From assembly GCA_963792365.1 (NCBI GenBank), contig CAWBVW010000001.1:1170303-1234302 (forward strand): 64,000 nt of DNA. The letters run 5' to 3'. A model generated the notes under the pieces. The model made no database searches. It saw only the letters and a list, made by a program, of their open reading frames with translations, and had not been told where the DNA came from. Positions within the stretch are counted from its first letter, which is position 1; each line of letters opens with the position of its first letter. This stretch comes from JAOUGY01 sp963792365. Lineage in GTDB: Bacteria > Actinomycetota > Acidimicrobiia > Spongiisociales > ZC4RG35. Shown here piece after piece: positions 32,377 to 41,139 of this stretch. The translations under genes were made by a program, and so were the position numbers.

Positions 32377-33065
32377 GGCTTCACCGCCACCACCACCAGG
32401 CTGGAACCGGTGGGCGGGGCCGGAGCGCGCCATCTGGCGAGGTCGGCTTCCAGCCGGTTGATACCGGTGAGAATGCGGTTGAGCCCGCCCACCTGCTCCT
32501 CGCGTTCAGGGCGTTCCTGCCCGGTCACCCGGGCGACCAGACGCACGCCGATCAGCGCCGGCAGCAGGAAGAACTGATATCCGCGCAGTTCTCGGATCTC
32601 GAACCCGCTGCGTTCCACGACAGAACGAAGGCTGCGGCGCCGGTAGCGCCGCATATGTCCCGCCGCGACGTCACGGGGACCCCAGAGCGACGGCCAACCG
32701 GGGACGGTCACCAGCAGATGACCCCCGGGTCGGAGCACCCGGAGGGCCTCATCGAGTGCGGCCGAGTCATCGACATGTTCCAGGACGTCGCGGACGAGAA
32801 CGGTGCCGATCGCGTCGTCGCCGAACGGCATCGCCAGGACGCTGGCTCGTACTCCGCCCGGCTCCACCGCGCCGGTGTCGAACCAGACGCAGCCCGGCGC
32901 CAGCTTGCGGGCGTAGTCCCCGGTCCCGGCGCCGGCGTCGACAAAGGGGGCGCCCATGTCGTGGCGCGCGACCAGCAGGTCGACGAGATGGTCACGGCCG
33001 ATCGACCAGAAGTGGCTGCCTTCCATCGATCTGAGGCGTTCGAGGCGATCGACCGGGAGTGTCAT
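32373..33065 (-). CDS. class I SAM-dependent methyltransferase
   Basis: 230 residues from ATG 33065. FVDAGAGTGDYARKLAP (motif I), VLVRDVLEHVDDSAALDEALRVLRPGGHLLVTVPGWPSLWG (motifs II-III) and the HMRRYRRRSLRSVVERSGFEI helix match methyltransferases of lipid/glycan clusters (UbiE/Methyltransf_11 type). Second gene of the operon; starts within the stop of the epimerase gene. Confidence 0.83.
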   Translation of the reverse strand: MTLPVDRLERLRSMEGSHFWSIGRDHLVDLLVARHDMGAPFVDAGAGTGDYARKLAPGCVWFDTGAVEPGGVRASVLAMPFGDDAIGTVLVRDVLEHVDDSAALDEALRVLRPGGHLLVTVPGWPSLWGPRDVAAGHMRRYRRRSLRSVVERSGFEIRELRGYQFFLLPALIGVRLVARVTGQERPEREEQVGGLNRILTGINRLEADLARWRAPAPPTGSSLVVVAVKP

Positions 33066-33958
33066 GCCAAGCAGCGGCGCAGTCCGTCGATGAGTGTCGT
33101 CTCCGCTTTCCACCCGAGTACGGCGGCAGCGCTCGACGGATCAGACACCCATTGCTCCCGATCCCAGGGGCGAGCCTCGAACTCGCCTTCGACAACGTCG
33201 ATCGTCCGGCCGGTGGCATCCTCGGCGGCGGCGATCAACTCGGGCACCGTCGTTCCCACCCCTGTTCCGAGATTGAACTCACCCGTCACCGACAGGTGGC
33301 AGGCGGCGATCACGGCCTGCGCGGTGTCGCCGACGAACACCAGGTCACGGCTGGAAAGAGTGGCCGTGGTCTTGAAGGGGACGCCGGTCATAGCCGCCCG
33401 AAGCACGGTTGGCACCACCCGATGTTCGGGTTCGCCAGGCCCGTAGACCGAAAACGGTCGGAGGATCACGGTCGGCGCTCCCGTCTCCGACGCCCACAGC
33501 CGGACGGCGCTGGTGGCGGCGTTCGCAGCAATCCCGCGCAGGCTCACAGGGCCGATGGCGGAGGCCTCGTCGTGTGGACGGGTAGAGGGGGCGAACTCGT
33601 GGCTGGAGGCCAGATGGATGAAGCGGATTCCACGATGCCGACACGCCTCGAGGAGCGACGTGGTGGCAACCGCCGAGTCGCGCCACGCCGCCAGCTTCTC
33701 TTTGGGACTCTCCGGTCGATGCGGCCCCCCGATCGCGTTGACCACCACGTCGGGTGCGACACGATCGAGGATGGCGGCAATGTGCCCGGGCTGGTCGATC
33801 GACACTCGGTGGGCGACGACACCCACCCCGGGTGGCCGAGTGCGCCACGTCACGTGGACGTCGAAACCTTCCGCTCCAGCAGCAGTTGCGATCGCCCGCC
33901 CGAGAAAGCCCACTCCGCCGGCGATCAGGATCTTCGTTGGCCGAGATGGGTTGCCCAT
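33062..33958 (-). CDS. NAD-dependent epimerase/dehydratase
   Basis: 298 residues from ATG 33958. Extended SDR: ILIAGGVGFLGRAIA near the N-terminus (GGxGFxG), VVVNAIGGP, and LRPFSVYGPGEPEHRVVPTVLR. The catalytic Tyr-x3-Lys is not obvious: the expected YxxSK segment reads GIAANAATSAVRL, so the Tyr and Lys appear to be replaced and catalysis may be altered or lost. First gene of the six-gene operon. TAGTCT lies 8 nt before the ATG (leaderless-type). Role: nucleotide-sugar modification, inferred. Confidence 0.8.
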   Translation of the reverse strand: MGNPSRPTKILIAGGVGFLGRAIATAAGAEGFDVHVTWRTRPPGVGVVAHRVSIDQPGHIAAILDRVAPDVVVNAIGGPHRPESPKEKLAAWRDSAVATTSLLEACRHRGIRFIHLASSHEFAPSTRPHDEASAIGPVSLRGIAANAATSAVRLWASETGAPTVILRPFSVYGPGEPEHRVVPTVLRAAMTGVPFKTTATLSSRDLVFVGDTAQAVIAACHLSVTGEFNLGTGVGTTVPELIAAAEDATGRTIDVVEGEFEARPWDREQWVSDPSSAAAVLGWKAETTLIDGLRRCLA

Positions 33959-34168
33959 TCGGCGGGAGACTACTGCTCGGCGTACTCGCCGGAGCGCCGA
34001 AACCCGGGCTGTGCAAATCCGATTCTCTTCCTCATGATGTTGCCGGGCCGTGGCGTCGCGCAGCATTCGTCCGATCCTCGATCCATTCAGCCCTGGGCAA
34101 CCTGCTCGACCAGGCATATGTTCGAATCGAGAAGCCGGCGCGGTTCCGCGCCGCGAAATGAGGGCATC

Positions 34169-34921
34169 ATGCGCACCAGGAGCCTGGCGGGTTTGATCGT
34201 CCTGATGGTCGTTGTCGCTGCGTGCGGCAACGCCGCCACCACCACGACCCGGCCTGCACAACCCACCTCGTCGCCGGCGGCAGGCGCCACAACTGAAGAG
34301 GTTGGGACCACCGCCACGACCGCAACTCCGACCACGTCCACCCGGCCTGAGACGACGACGACCGCCTCTCCGTCCACCACGGCAGCCGAGGCAGCGACGG
34401 CGACAGTCGAACTGGCCGTCGCCACCGTTGAAGCATGGCTTGCCGACGAGTATGCGTCGTCTGAACCTCCCGAAGGCGTGCTCGGACCGAGCGAAGTCGT
34501 GTGCGTTGAGCGCGGCGCCATCCCGGTCGGAGCGGTTCTCGCCTGCAGATTGGTGCCGAATACGTCGCCCGCCGTCCAGCTGGATGAGGCAGGGATCGTC
34601 ATCTACGTCCTCGACGGCGCCGGCCGGGTGGCGTGGACGGTCGGGACCGACGTTCCGTCCTCGGGGGCGGGGTTGGCAGAAGCCCTGGCGTTCGCCGGAA
34701 CAGATCTGATGTGCCGTGACCTGGTGGACCCGGAGGTCGTCAGCGGGATCTTCGGCGGTGTCGGGCGTCCCGTCGACTCTGCGTACTTCTGGTCGCTCGC
34801 ATACTGGTCGCTGACCGGAGCCCCCGACCGGATGGACGCCGACCTCGACGGAATCCCGTGCGAAACCGTCCACGACCCGGCCGTCGTCACCCAAGTCCTC
34901 TCCGGAGGCCCGGTCTCATGA
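34169..34921 (+). CDS. lipoprotein with C-terminal excalibur-like motif
   Basis: 250 residues from ATG 34169. Lipoprotein signal SLAGLIVLMVVVAAC, then a ~60-residue Thr/Ser/Ala-rich spacer. The folded part has an N-terminal alpha/beta region (VVCVERGAIPVGAVLACRL, a DUF4333-like Cys pair) and ends in SLAYWSLTGAPDRMDADLDGIPC, nearly the same as the end of the DUF3160 lipoprotein (YWLTEGAPERMDADKNGIPC). The DADxDGIPC loop is a calcium-binding (excalibur-like) candidate. Divergent from the glycan operon with 210 nt between. Confidence 0.7.
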   Translation: MRTRSLAGLIVLMVVVAACGNAATTTTRPAQPTSSPAAGATTEEVGTTATTATPTTSTRPETTTTASPSTTAAEAATATVELAVATVEAWLADEYASSEPPEGVLGPSEVVCVERGAIPVGAVLACRLVPNTSPAVQLDEAGIVIYVLDGAGRVAWTVGTDVPSSGAGLAEALAFAGTDLMCRDLVDPEVVSGIFGGVGRPVDSAYFWSLAYWSLTGAPDRMDADLDGIPCETVHDPAVVTQVLSGGPVS

Positions 34922-35026
34922 ACCTCTGAAGCGCTGGTCTTTGGTCGGTGTGCTCTACCGGTGAGATGACGGGTGGAGCGATAGTGGGGATGTCCACCCG
35001 ATGTGCGGACTCCAGGGGGTTGTGTG

Positions 35027-36370
35027 ATGCGACGCTCACGGCTGGTCTTGTTCCTGGCCCTGATCCTGACAACGGGTTTCCCGGCCACACCGGCGTCTCC
35101 GGCCACACCGTGGCCCGGCTTCGACGACGTGACACCCTCCAACATCTTCTACAACGACATCGTCTGGCTCAAAGACCAGGCGATCACCCTCGGCTGCAAC
35201 CCGCCAGAAAACACGCTGTTCTGTCCCGAGGACCCCGTCACCCGCGGTGAGATGGCAGCGTTCCTGACCCGGGCCTTGAACCTCAGCGACCCCGGAGCCG
35301 GCGACTGGTTCACAGACGACGACACCTCGGTGTTCGAGGCCGACATCGATCGGGCCGCCCAGGCCGGGATCGTCAAGGGCTGTGACCCACCCGCCAACAC
35401 CATGGCCTGTCCCGACGACCCGATCACCCGCCAACAAATGGCGTCGTTCCTGGTCCGCGCCTTCGACCTCGACCAGGGCGGCGGCCTCGACTGGTTCGAG
35501 GACGACGACACCTCGATCCACCACACCGACATCGACCGACTCCGAGCCGCCTGGATCACCTTCGGCTGCAAACCACCCACCGAAAACCGATACTGCCCAA
35601 CCGACCCCGTCACCCGCCAACAAATGGCCGCCTTCCTCCACCGCGCCCTCAAAGCACCAGTGACGGGATCGGCAATGGGTGCCCGAGCGCGAATCTGGCC
35701 GGAAGCCATCTACGTATACGACGTACCAGTGGCCACCTTCGAGGTCCGCAACACCGGCACGACCGGCCTCACCGGCCTGGGCTACGGTCCCACTCCTGGT
35801 CCATATGGCGACTACTACGGCAACTGCGCGCCCGAGTACCTGACTGGCCCGACCGAGCTCTTGGGGAACGGAAACGCCGTCTTCGACCCCGGCGAGCTCC
35901 AGGTGGTCCGCTGCAATGCGACCCAGGGCGACGTCGACAACTTCATATCGATCCAGTTCTCTGCGACAACACCCGTCGACACGGAAGTGACGGCGGTTGC
36001 GATGGTGGAGTACGACACCCGGTACCCACCGATCGAGGTCGAGATCCGACCCTCGGCCACATCGGTGACCAGTGGGTCGCGAGTGACTTGGACGATCGAT
36101 CTCGTGAACCCGACCACCGCGGTCGACCTCTTCGACATCCACGCCACCGTGGTGTTCAACGAGGGAAACGGTCAGAGCCCCGTCACTTTCACCGTCGGGG
36201 TGGGCGATGACGACGATCGGCTGGAACCCGGCGAACGTTGGACGTATTCGTACTCGGCACGGGTCAACGACACCATCCTTCTCGGCGTGGTGGGTGAGTT
36301 CACCGCCAGCACCTGGAGCTACCAGCCAATCGGATTCCAGGCCCAATCGGTGCCCGTCCTGGTTCCATGA
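35027..36370 (+). CDS. S-layer-homology-domain secreted protein
   Basis: 447 residues from ATG 35027 after AGGGGG. A signal peptide (RLVLFLALILTTGFPATPASPA) is followed by three actinobacterial SLH-type repeats of about 61 residues (32-86, 93-147, 155-209), each with GCxPPxNxxxCPxDPxTRxxMAxFLxRAL. Residues about 215-447 are beta-rich, with two immunoglobulin-like or DUF11-like modules (VATFEVRNTGTTGLTG and VTWTIDLVNPTTAVDLFDI). SLH repeats hold proteins to the cell surface. No catalytic motif. The repeats use a more C-rich codon set than the C-terminal part. Confidence 0.8.
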   Translation: MRRSRLVLFLALILTTGFPATPASPATPWPGFDDVTPSNIFYNDIVWLKDQAITLGCNPPENTLFCPEDPVTRGEMAAFLTRALNLSDPGAGDWFTDDDTSVFEADIDRAAQAGIVKGCDPPANTMACPDDPITRQQMASFLVRAFDLDQGGGLDWFEDDDTSIHHTDIDRLRAAWITFGCKPPTENRYCPTDPVTRQQMAAFLHRALKAPVTGSAMGARARIWPEAIYVYDVPVATFEVRNTGTTGLTGLGYGPTPGPYGDYYGNCAPEYLTGPTELLGNGNAVFDPGELQVVRCNATQGDVDNFISIQFSATTPVDTEVTAVAMVEYDTRYPPIEVEIRPSATSVTSGSRVTWTIDLVNPTTAVDLFDIHATVVFNEGNGQSPVTFTVGVGDDDDRLEPGERWTYSYSARVNDTILLGVVGEFTASTWSYQPIGFQAQSVPVLVP

Positions 36371-36535
36371 CCTCGTGCCGGCGGGATTGCGCCGGATCAG
36401 AGCATGGCCCGAACCGGTGGACCAGGCACTCCCGATCGCCTGGTGCGAATGGAAATGCGGCTTCTTGGCCTCGTGCCGACCCCTCGGCGTGTGCGCCGGG
36501 TTGGCGGGGAAGCGGTCATTGGTACCGTCACCGGC

Positions 36536-37000
36536 ATGACAGATTCGCCGCACAACCCCCACTTCGTGTCGGCCGACACGATCGAGGAGGCGGCTGAGCT
36601 TCTCACCTTCAGACCGCTCCCGCCCGGGTACACCGCCGGGTTCGGGTTGGCCGCGATCCGGGTCTTCGTACGGGACCACAGAATGCGGGACGTGCCGATG
36701 ACACGCCGTACGGTGGAGCTCCACTACGGAGGTTTCGTGGTCAGCCAGTCACACCCAGGCCCGGAGGAGGCGAGGCGGCTGGCAGTCGAGGTCCGTTACG
36801 GAGCTTCGCCTGTCGAGGTCCTCGTCCTCGGCCGGGAAGGGAAGCTGTACGAGCTCGGACCCGACGCGCGTCCTGACGACACCGACGGCCGCATGCCGTC
36901 GGTGGTCACGTGGCATGACGACGGCGTGCATCACCTGATCGCTAGTGGAGAGCTCGAGGCGAGTCGTCTCGTCGAAATCGCGATGTCGCTGTACCACTGA
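36536..37000 (+). CDS. DUF4367-like protein
   Basis: 154 residues from ATG 36536. DTIEEAAELLTFRPLPPGYTAGFGLAAIRVFV, then VELHYGGFVVSQS, VTWHDDGVHHLIASGELEASRLVEIAMSL: the final block (W-x-G-x-x-Y/H-x-I-x-G...x-E-x-x-x-I-A-x-S-L) is the DUF4367 signature, which is often the C-terminal part of anti-sigma or sporulation-linked lipoproteins. Here it stands alone without a signal peptide. Function unknown. Confidence 0.65.
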   Translation: MTDSPHNPHFVSADTIEEAAELLTFRPLPPGYTAGFGLAAIRVFVRDHRMRDVPMTRRTVELHYGGFVVSQSHPGPEEARRLAVEVRYGASPVEVLVLGREGKLYELGPDARPDDTDGRMPSVVTWHDDGVHHLIASGELEASRLVEIAMSLYH

Positions 37001-37034
37001 CCGCTGCTGTCCGGACATTCGCCCGAGCACGCAC

Positions 37035-37441
37035 TCAGATCGGCACGACCTGGACCGCTGGGGCTCCCGCCGCCAGCCGTTCGAGGTCGTGGGATCTCCT
37101 GTCAGACAGACCCCTCCCCCGTGCTCGACGGCGGCGGTGATCACGTGGGCATCGACGATGGCGCTGGTGTCCAATCCGGCGGCCGACAGGAGGGCGCCGA
37201 CCAGGCGGGCCATTGGCCGGTCGGTGTCCCGCACCGTGATGCCCCTCTCGCGGGGCAGCAAGGCGTCGACCGCCCGCGTGCGCGGTTTACTCCGATAGCT
37301 CTCTGCCAGCACCATGGCGGGGATGAGCACTTCCCGTCCGAGACGGGCAGCTGCTTCGAGCGCCGCCAGCACCACCGGCGGGACTGGAGTCCGGGTGAGG
37401 GCTTTTACGGCCGCTGTGTCGAGGACGAGCGGCCTGCTCAC
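37035..37441 (-). pseudogene. PIN-domain (VapC-type) toxin, frameshifted near its C-terminus
   Basis: Begins MSRPLVLDTAAVKAL with the PIN acids Asp8, Glu47 (LAESYRS), Asp98 (SAIVDAHVIT) and the last in CLTGDP. After GDP the frame changes: as written, translation runs on antisense to the DUF4367 gene down to 36749. One extra C in the CCC run at 37091-37093 would restore HDLERLAAGAPAVQVVPI and a stop at 37035, the normal PIN ending. All catalytic acids lie before the shift. Paired with the RHH antitoxin gene, overlapping by ATGA. A real inactivation and a consensus error cannot be told apart. Confidence 0.7.
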
Positions 37442-37665
37442 GACAGGAGCTCGAGGAAGCGGCGGACCTCATCTTCGTCGACGGGGCCGTCTTGATCGGT
37501 CAGGTCGTCGAGCCACCGACGCAACGCCGTCTGCCGCCTCCGGCGTTCGACGACGAGTCGGATCGCCTCGTTCACCTGGGCCGACAGGTTGTCTTCGGAG
37601 CCCTCCAGCACATCGACGAGGTCCTCGTCGATCGTCACCGAAACCTTGCGTTTGTTGGGAGCCAC
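37438..37665 (-). CDS. ribbon-helix-helix antitoxin of a VapBC-like pair
   Basis: 75 residues: KRKVSVTIDEDLVDVLEGSEDNLSAQVNEAIRLVVERRRRQ is a ribbon-helix-helix DNA-binding domain; the acidic C-terminus (DLTDQDGPVDEDEVRRFLELL) would wrap the PIN toxin. Stop overlaps the toxin start by 4 nt. Expected to neutralise the toxin and repress its own promoter. Confidence 0.8.
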   Translation of the reverse strand: MAPNKRKVSVTIDEDLVDVLEGSEDNLSAQVNEAIRLVVERRRRQTALRRWLDDLTDQDGPVDEDEVRRFLELLS

Positions 37666-37732
37666 AGCCGTCTCCTACCAAAGTAGGACGACGGTACGAC
37701 AGAACGTCGGTGAGCGGACCGGCGCGCAATGG

Positions 37733-37873
37733 TCAGGTCGGGTCCGACCGGGGCCACGTGAAGGGACGCCCCATCCACATCGTGTCGCGCAGCGCCTCGG
37801 CATGGCCGGCCAAGGCGGTGTGGGCATCGACCAGCTCTTCGCAGTCGACGGCAAGTGTCACGGATTCACTCAT
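37733..37873 (-). CDS. possible small ORF, 46 residues
   Basis: ATG 37873 opens MSESVTLAVDCEELVDAHTAL followed by GHAEALRDTMWMGRPFTWPRSDPT. No family recognised. Its start region has been duplicated in tandem (17-bp repeat at 37864-37897), so a second ATG upstream hits an immediate stop. Coding potential is moderate and there is no clear Shine-Dalgarno. Confidence 0.3.
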   Translation of the reverse strand: MSESVTLAVDCEELVDAHTALAGHAEALRDTMWMGRPFTWPRSDPT

Positions 37874-37897
37874 GAAGCGGATTCACTCATGAAGCGG
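37864..37897. repeat. tandem 17-bp direct repeat
   Basis: ATTCACTCATGAAGCGG occurs twice head to tail with no difference, at 37864-37880 and 37881-37897, in the AT-richer spacer between the small ORF and the ceramidase-like gene. It looks like a recent replication-slippage duplication. Confidence 0.85.
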
Positions 37898-38108
37898 ATT
37901 TCACGTTGTTCAATGTCATTCAACAAGCAGCTCGATCGACGCCTGGCACACAAGTCAGCGGCCGTGAGCCACGACCGACCACTGGGCGGTACCGTCGGGG
38001 CGACAGATTCGGAGCCATCGGATCACCACCTCGACCCGCATAGCCACCCACCGATCCCGTGCGATCCCGATCGCGCTCGCGCTTCTTGCCCTGTTCGCGG
38101 TCGGGTTT

Positions 38109-39005
38109 GTGATCGCCGGGCTGGACGGGTGGGGCGAGCCCGCGGCAAACGAGTCGCCGATCGGCGAACCGTCACGATGGTGCGAGCGGGTCGACGACGG
38201 TCTGCTGCGGGAGCCGGTCAACACCCTCGGCAACCTCGGTTTCGTGGTGGCCGGGGTGGCGATGCTGGCGACCCTCACGCGGGACGTCTCACGGGATCGG
38301 CCGAGAATCAACGGATTCATCGGGCCGACTCCGGTGTCGCTCCTCTACGCCTCGGCAGCGATCTTCCTCGGGCCCGGGTCGATGCTCATGCATGGGACCC
38401 ACACCTTCTTCGGGGCGTGGATGGACAACGTCAGCATGGTCGCCTACATCCTGGTCCCCTGGCTCTTCAACCTCGCCCGGATGGGCCGCTGGTCGAACCG
38501 CACTCTGTTCGGATCATATGGTCTGCTGCTGACCGCGTACTCCGCCGGTTACTGGTTCGTCGGGCCCGATCTGGGGATCGGGCTCGACCTGTTCGGAGTC
38601 TCGATCGCGATCTGGTCGATCTCCGAGGTGTTGTATCGCTGGTGGTCGCCGGTTGTGCGCTGGCTGTCGGGGCTGGTCGGCTTCGCCGTCGGTTTGGTCT
38701 TCGGAGTGACTCCCGCAGTGATCTTGGCGTCGCCCGGTGAGTACTGGTGGGTGGCGCTCTTCTGGCTACCGGCGGTCATCGCCACCAACGCTCCCGATGG
38801 GAGGCGGCGCTACCTGCCGTGGTACTGGCTGGGCGTCGCCTCGTTCGTGGGCGCCTACGCCATCTGGCTCACCGGCACCGCCGACCATCCGGCGTGTGAC
38901 CCGGACTCGCTGATCCAGGCCCACGCCATCTGGCACCTGCTGTCGGCGCTCGCCACCTGGTCGTTCTTCCGGTTCCTACGAACGGAACGAAGCTCCGTCC
39001 GCTGA
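38109..39005 (+). CDS. ceramidase-like (CREST superfamily) membrane protein
   Basis: 298 residues from GTG 38109. WCERVDDGLLREPVNTLGNLGFVVAGVAML and HGTHTFFGAWMDNVSM, then the C-terminal QAHAIWHLLSALATW, hold the Glu, His/Asp and His residues conserved in alkaline ceramidases, with about seven membrane helices. Substrate unknown. The start is problematic: the same frame encodes a further hydrophobic helix upstream (IPIALALLALFAVGFVIAG, from about 38060) that ceramidases normally have, but there is no ATG, GTG or TTG between the stop at 37965 and GTG 38109. A rare start codon (ATC/ATT) or an upstream indel is suspected. Confidence 0.72.
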   Translation: MIAGLDGWGEPAANESPIGEPSRWCERVDDGLLREPVNTLGNLGFVVAGVAMLATLTRDVSRDRPRINGFIGPTPVSLLYASAAIFLGPGSMLMHGTHTFFGAWMDNVSMVAYILVPWLFNLARMGRWSNRTLFGSYGLLLTAYSAGYWFVGPDLGIGLDLFGVSIAIWSISEVLYRWWSPVVRWLSGLVGFAVGLVFGVTPAVILASPGEYWWVALFWLPAVIATNAPDGRRRYLPWYWLGVASFVGAYAIWLTGTADHPACDPDSLIQAHAIWHLLSALATWSFFRFLRTERSSVR

Positions 39006-39126
39006 GTCGCGAAACACCTCGAAGCCCCGGGTCACGCCCGGGCCCAACGGCACCATCCGAATGCAGCCCAACCGTACGATCAGCATGGGGACCGGCTCCT
39101 CGCCGGACCCAGGCAAGGGCATCATG

Positions 39127-39282
39127 CCTGGCTCGGGGTAGCGTCGTTTGTCGGCGCCGATGCCGTCTGGCTCACCGGGACCGCCGACCATCCGGCGTCA
39201 GACCCTGACTCTCTGATCCAGGCCCACGCCCATCTGGCATCACCTGTCGGCGCTCGCCACCTGGTCGTTCTTCTAGTTCCTG
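39127..39282 (+). pseudogene. decayed partial duplicate of the ceramidase-like gene 3' end
   Basis: About 155 bp repeat the sequence 38824-38990 of the preceding gene (encoding AIWLTGTADHP...DSLIQAHA...LLSALATWSFF) with roughly 85% identity. The copy has indels and a stop (TTCTAG where the parent has TTCCGG). It is a tandem partial duplication that has decayed. The sequence before it (39006-39126) and after it (39283-39435) shows no gene. Confidence 0.75.
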
Positions 39283-39435
39283 CGCTCAACCGAGCCCTCA
39301 CCGCAAACCCCGACCGCTACTACCAGCCCAAACCCGGATCCGGACTTGGATGAGTTTGTCTCGGAATCTGGCTTTGACGATTGCTTGACAGCCATCTCCC
39401 ACAGTGGGCCGGACACCAAGAAGAGGGAGGGCGCA

Positions 39436-40503
39436 ATGCCACGGTGCACCCGAAGGGTGAGCAGGCGACCGATGATCCTGATCGCAACGATCTCGTTGCT
39501 GTTCACCGTCACCTCGGCGTCAACGTCGTTCGCAGACATGGCGGGCGCCACCGCCGGGGATCTCGATGTCTTGGTCACCCGGGCGCCGGTCGATCCTGAC
39601 GGCGACCTGGTCGGGACGCCCACCGATCTGGTGGTCACGTTCGCCGACATCGACCCGACGGTCGATGGGATCGGGCTGAAGACCGGTGGCACCGTGGCGA
39701 TCCGCCTACCGGATGAATTCGTCAACAACGGCGTTCTGCCCGTTGCTGCCACCGGGAGCGCCGCGGATTGCGCGCCGCCGTTGGTGAGCGGGTGCTCGAC
39801 CGCAGTGTTCTTGCAGGGCTGGCCGCAGAGCGCGGTCCTTCCGTTCCCGGACGTCACCTGGGACGCCGCCACCAACACGGTGACGATGATTGCGAGGGCC
39901 GACTGGCTCCCGACCGGAGTCGGCCAGCCGGGGCCCAAGCAGGTCCATCTGCAGCTCTTCGACTTCGACAACCCACAGCGCCCCGGAAACTACCCCATCA
40001 GCCTGGAGATCCGACCCGACCCGGCGACCAACGAGATGCTGAGCGGGGTGGGCATGGCGCACATCGCCAACAACACCCGGCCCAACATCAACCCCAACAG
40101 CCAGGGCCAGGGGGCACCGCCGCCGCCGTTCGCCAACACGCTGTTCCAGAGTGTCACGGCCGGCGATGAATCACTGATCATGGTGTTCTACGTGTGGGAT
40201 CGCGACACGAATGCCTACGTCGGTGTCGACTTCCCGAGCGGCACCGCAGACAACCGACCGATCCTCGACGCCGCCGGAAAGCGCATCGGAACCGTGCTGG
40301 TCCGGCCACCGAGCGGGGCCACCGATTGGACGCTCGAGTCCGGCGGTCCGTCAGTGCTCGCGAACGCCTTCATCACCGGGATACCCACGGGTCGCCTGAC
40401 TGCCGTGCTGACGACCGACCCGGCGGTGTCCGCCACGTACGAGGTGGAGTTCCGCCTGAACGGCGGCAACAGAATCGTTCACACCATCACTGCAACCGGA
40501 TGA
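39436..40503 (+). CDS. secreted protein of unknown function
   Basis: 355 residues from ATG 39436 after GGGAGGG. Signal peptide RRPMILIATISLLFTVTSASTSFA. The mature part is beta-rich and resembles surface or matrix proteins (DLVVTFADIDPTVDGIGLKTGGTVAIRLPDEF). Two Cys near residue 112 and 119 (DCAPPLVSGC) may form a disulfide. No family recognised. It is followed 35 nt later by another secreted protein gene, likely one operon. Confidence 0.65.
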   Translation: MPRCTRRVSRRPMILIATISLLFTVTSASTSFADMAGATAGDLDVLVTRAPVDPDGDLVGTPTDLVVTFADIDPTVDGIGLKTGGTVAIRLPDEFVNNGVLPVAATGSAADCAPPLVSGCSTAVFLQGWPQSAVLPFPDVTWDAATNTVTMIARADWLPTGVGQPGPKQVHLQLFDFDNPQRPGNYPISLEIRPDPATNEMLSGVGMAHIANNTRPNINPNSQGQGAPPPPFANTLFQSVTAGDESLIMVFYVWDRDTNAYVGVDFPSGTADNRPILDAAGKRIGTVLVRPPSGATDWTLESGGPSVLANAFITGIPTGRLTAVLTTDPAVSATYEVEFRLNGGNRIVHTITATG

Positions 40504-40538
40504 CGGACGACCGGAAGGCAACGGCGAAAGGAGCCGCC

Positions 40539-41051
40539 ATGACCGTGAAACGAACCGTGACTGTGCTGATTGCATTGATCGCACTGCTTGTCGTCGCCCT
40601 CCCGGCCTTGGCATTGCCGCCCGAAATCGAGCGGCTGGAGAACACCAACGAGGACAACCCTGACGTATTCGTCGATCTCTGCGGACCCGGCGCGGACGTG
40701 ATGGGTGTGTACCACGAGAGCATCGCTGTCACGACGTTCTTCGACAACGCTGGGAACGTGCGCGACATCAAGGTGCAGGTCCACTTTCTCGGGGAGCTGA
40801 CACGACTCGACACCGGCAAGAGCCTGTCCGACCCTGGCTACATCACCGAATGGATCGACCCCGAAACGGGTGAGATCACCCACAACGGCCTCGTCTACTC
40901 GTGGACGGTGCCGGGACAGGGCATCGTCTATCAGGCCACCGGGAAGGTCATCTTCTCTGCCGACTTCGAGGAAGTGCTCTTCGTCGCTGGACCCCACGAT
41001 CCCGTGGAAGGTCTCGACGGAATGGCCGTGCTTTGCGACGCCCTGGCCTGA
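40539..41051 (+). CDS. secreted protein of unknown function
   Basis: 170 residues from ATG 40539, with AAAGGAG at good spacing. Signal peptide VLIALIALLVVALPALA. The mature domain has repeated beta strands (VTTFFDNAGNVRDIKVQVHFLGEL, YSWTVPGQGIVYQATGKVIF), compatible with a lipocalin- or beta-sandwich-type fold. No motif allows a function. Probably co-transcribed with the gene at 39436. Confidence 0.65.
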   Translation: MTVKRTVTVLIALIALLVVALPALALPPEIERLENTNEDNPDVFVDLCGPGADVMGVYHESIAVTTFFDNAGNVRDIKVQVHFLGELTRLDTGKSLSDPGYITEWIDPETGEITHNGLVYSWTVPGQGIVYQATGKVIFSADFEEVLFVAGPHDPVEGLDGMAVLCDALA

Positions 41052-41139
41052 TCTTCCACGTCACGACCCTGAGGTACTCATGACATCGCTGGTGTACCGA
41101 CCGTAGATTCCGGTCGGTACGCCGGCGTGAGGAGTTCAG

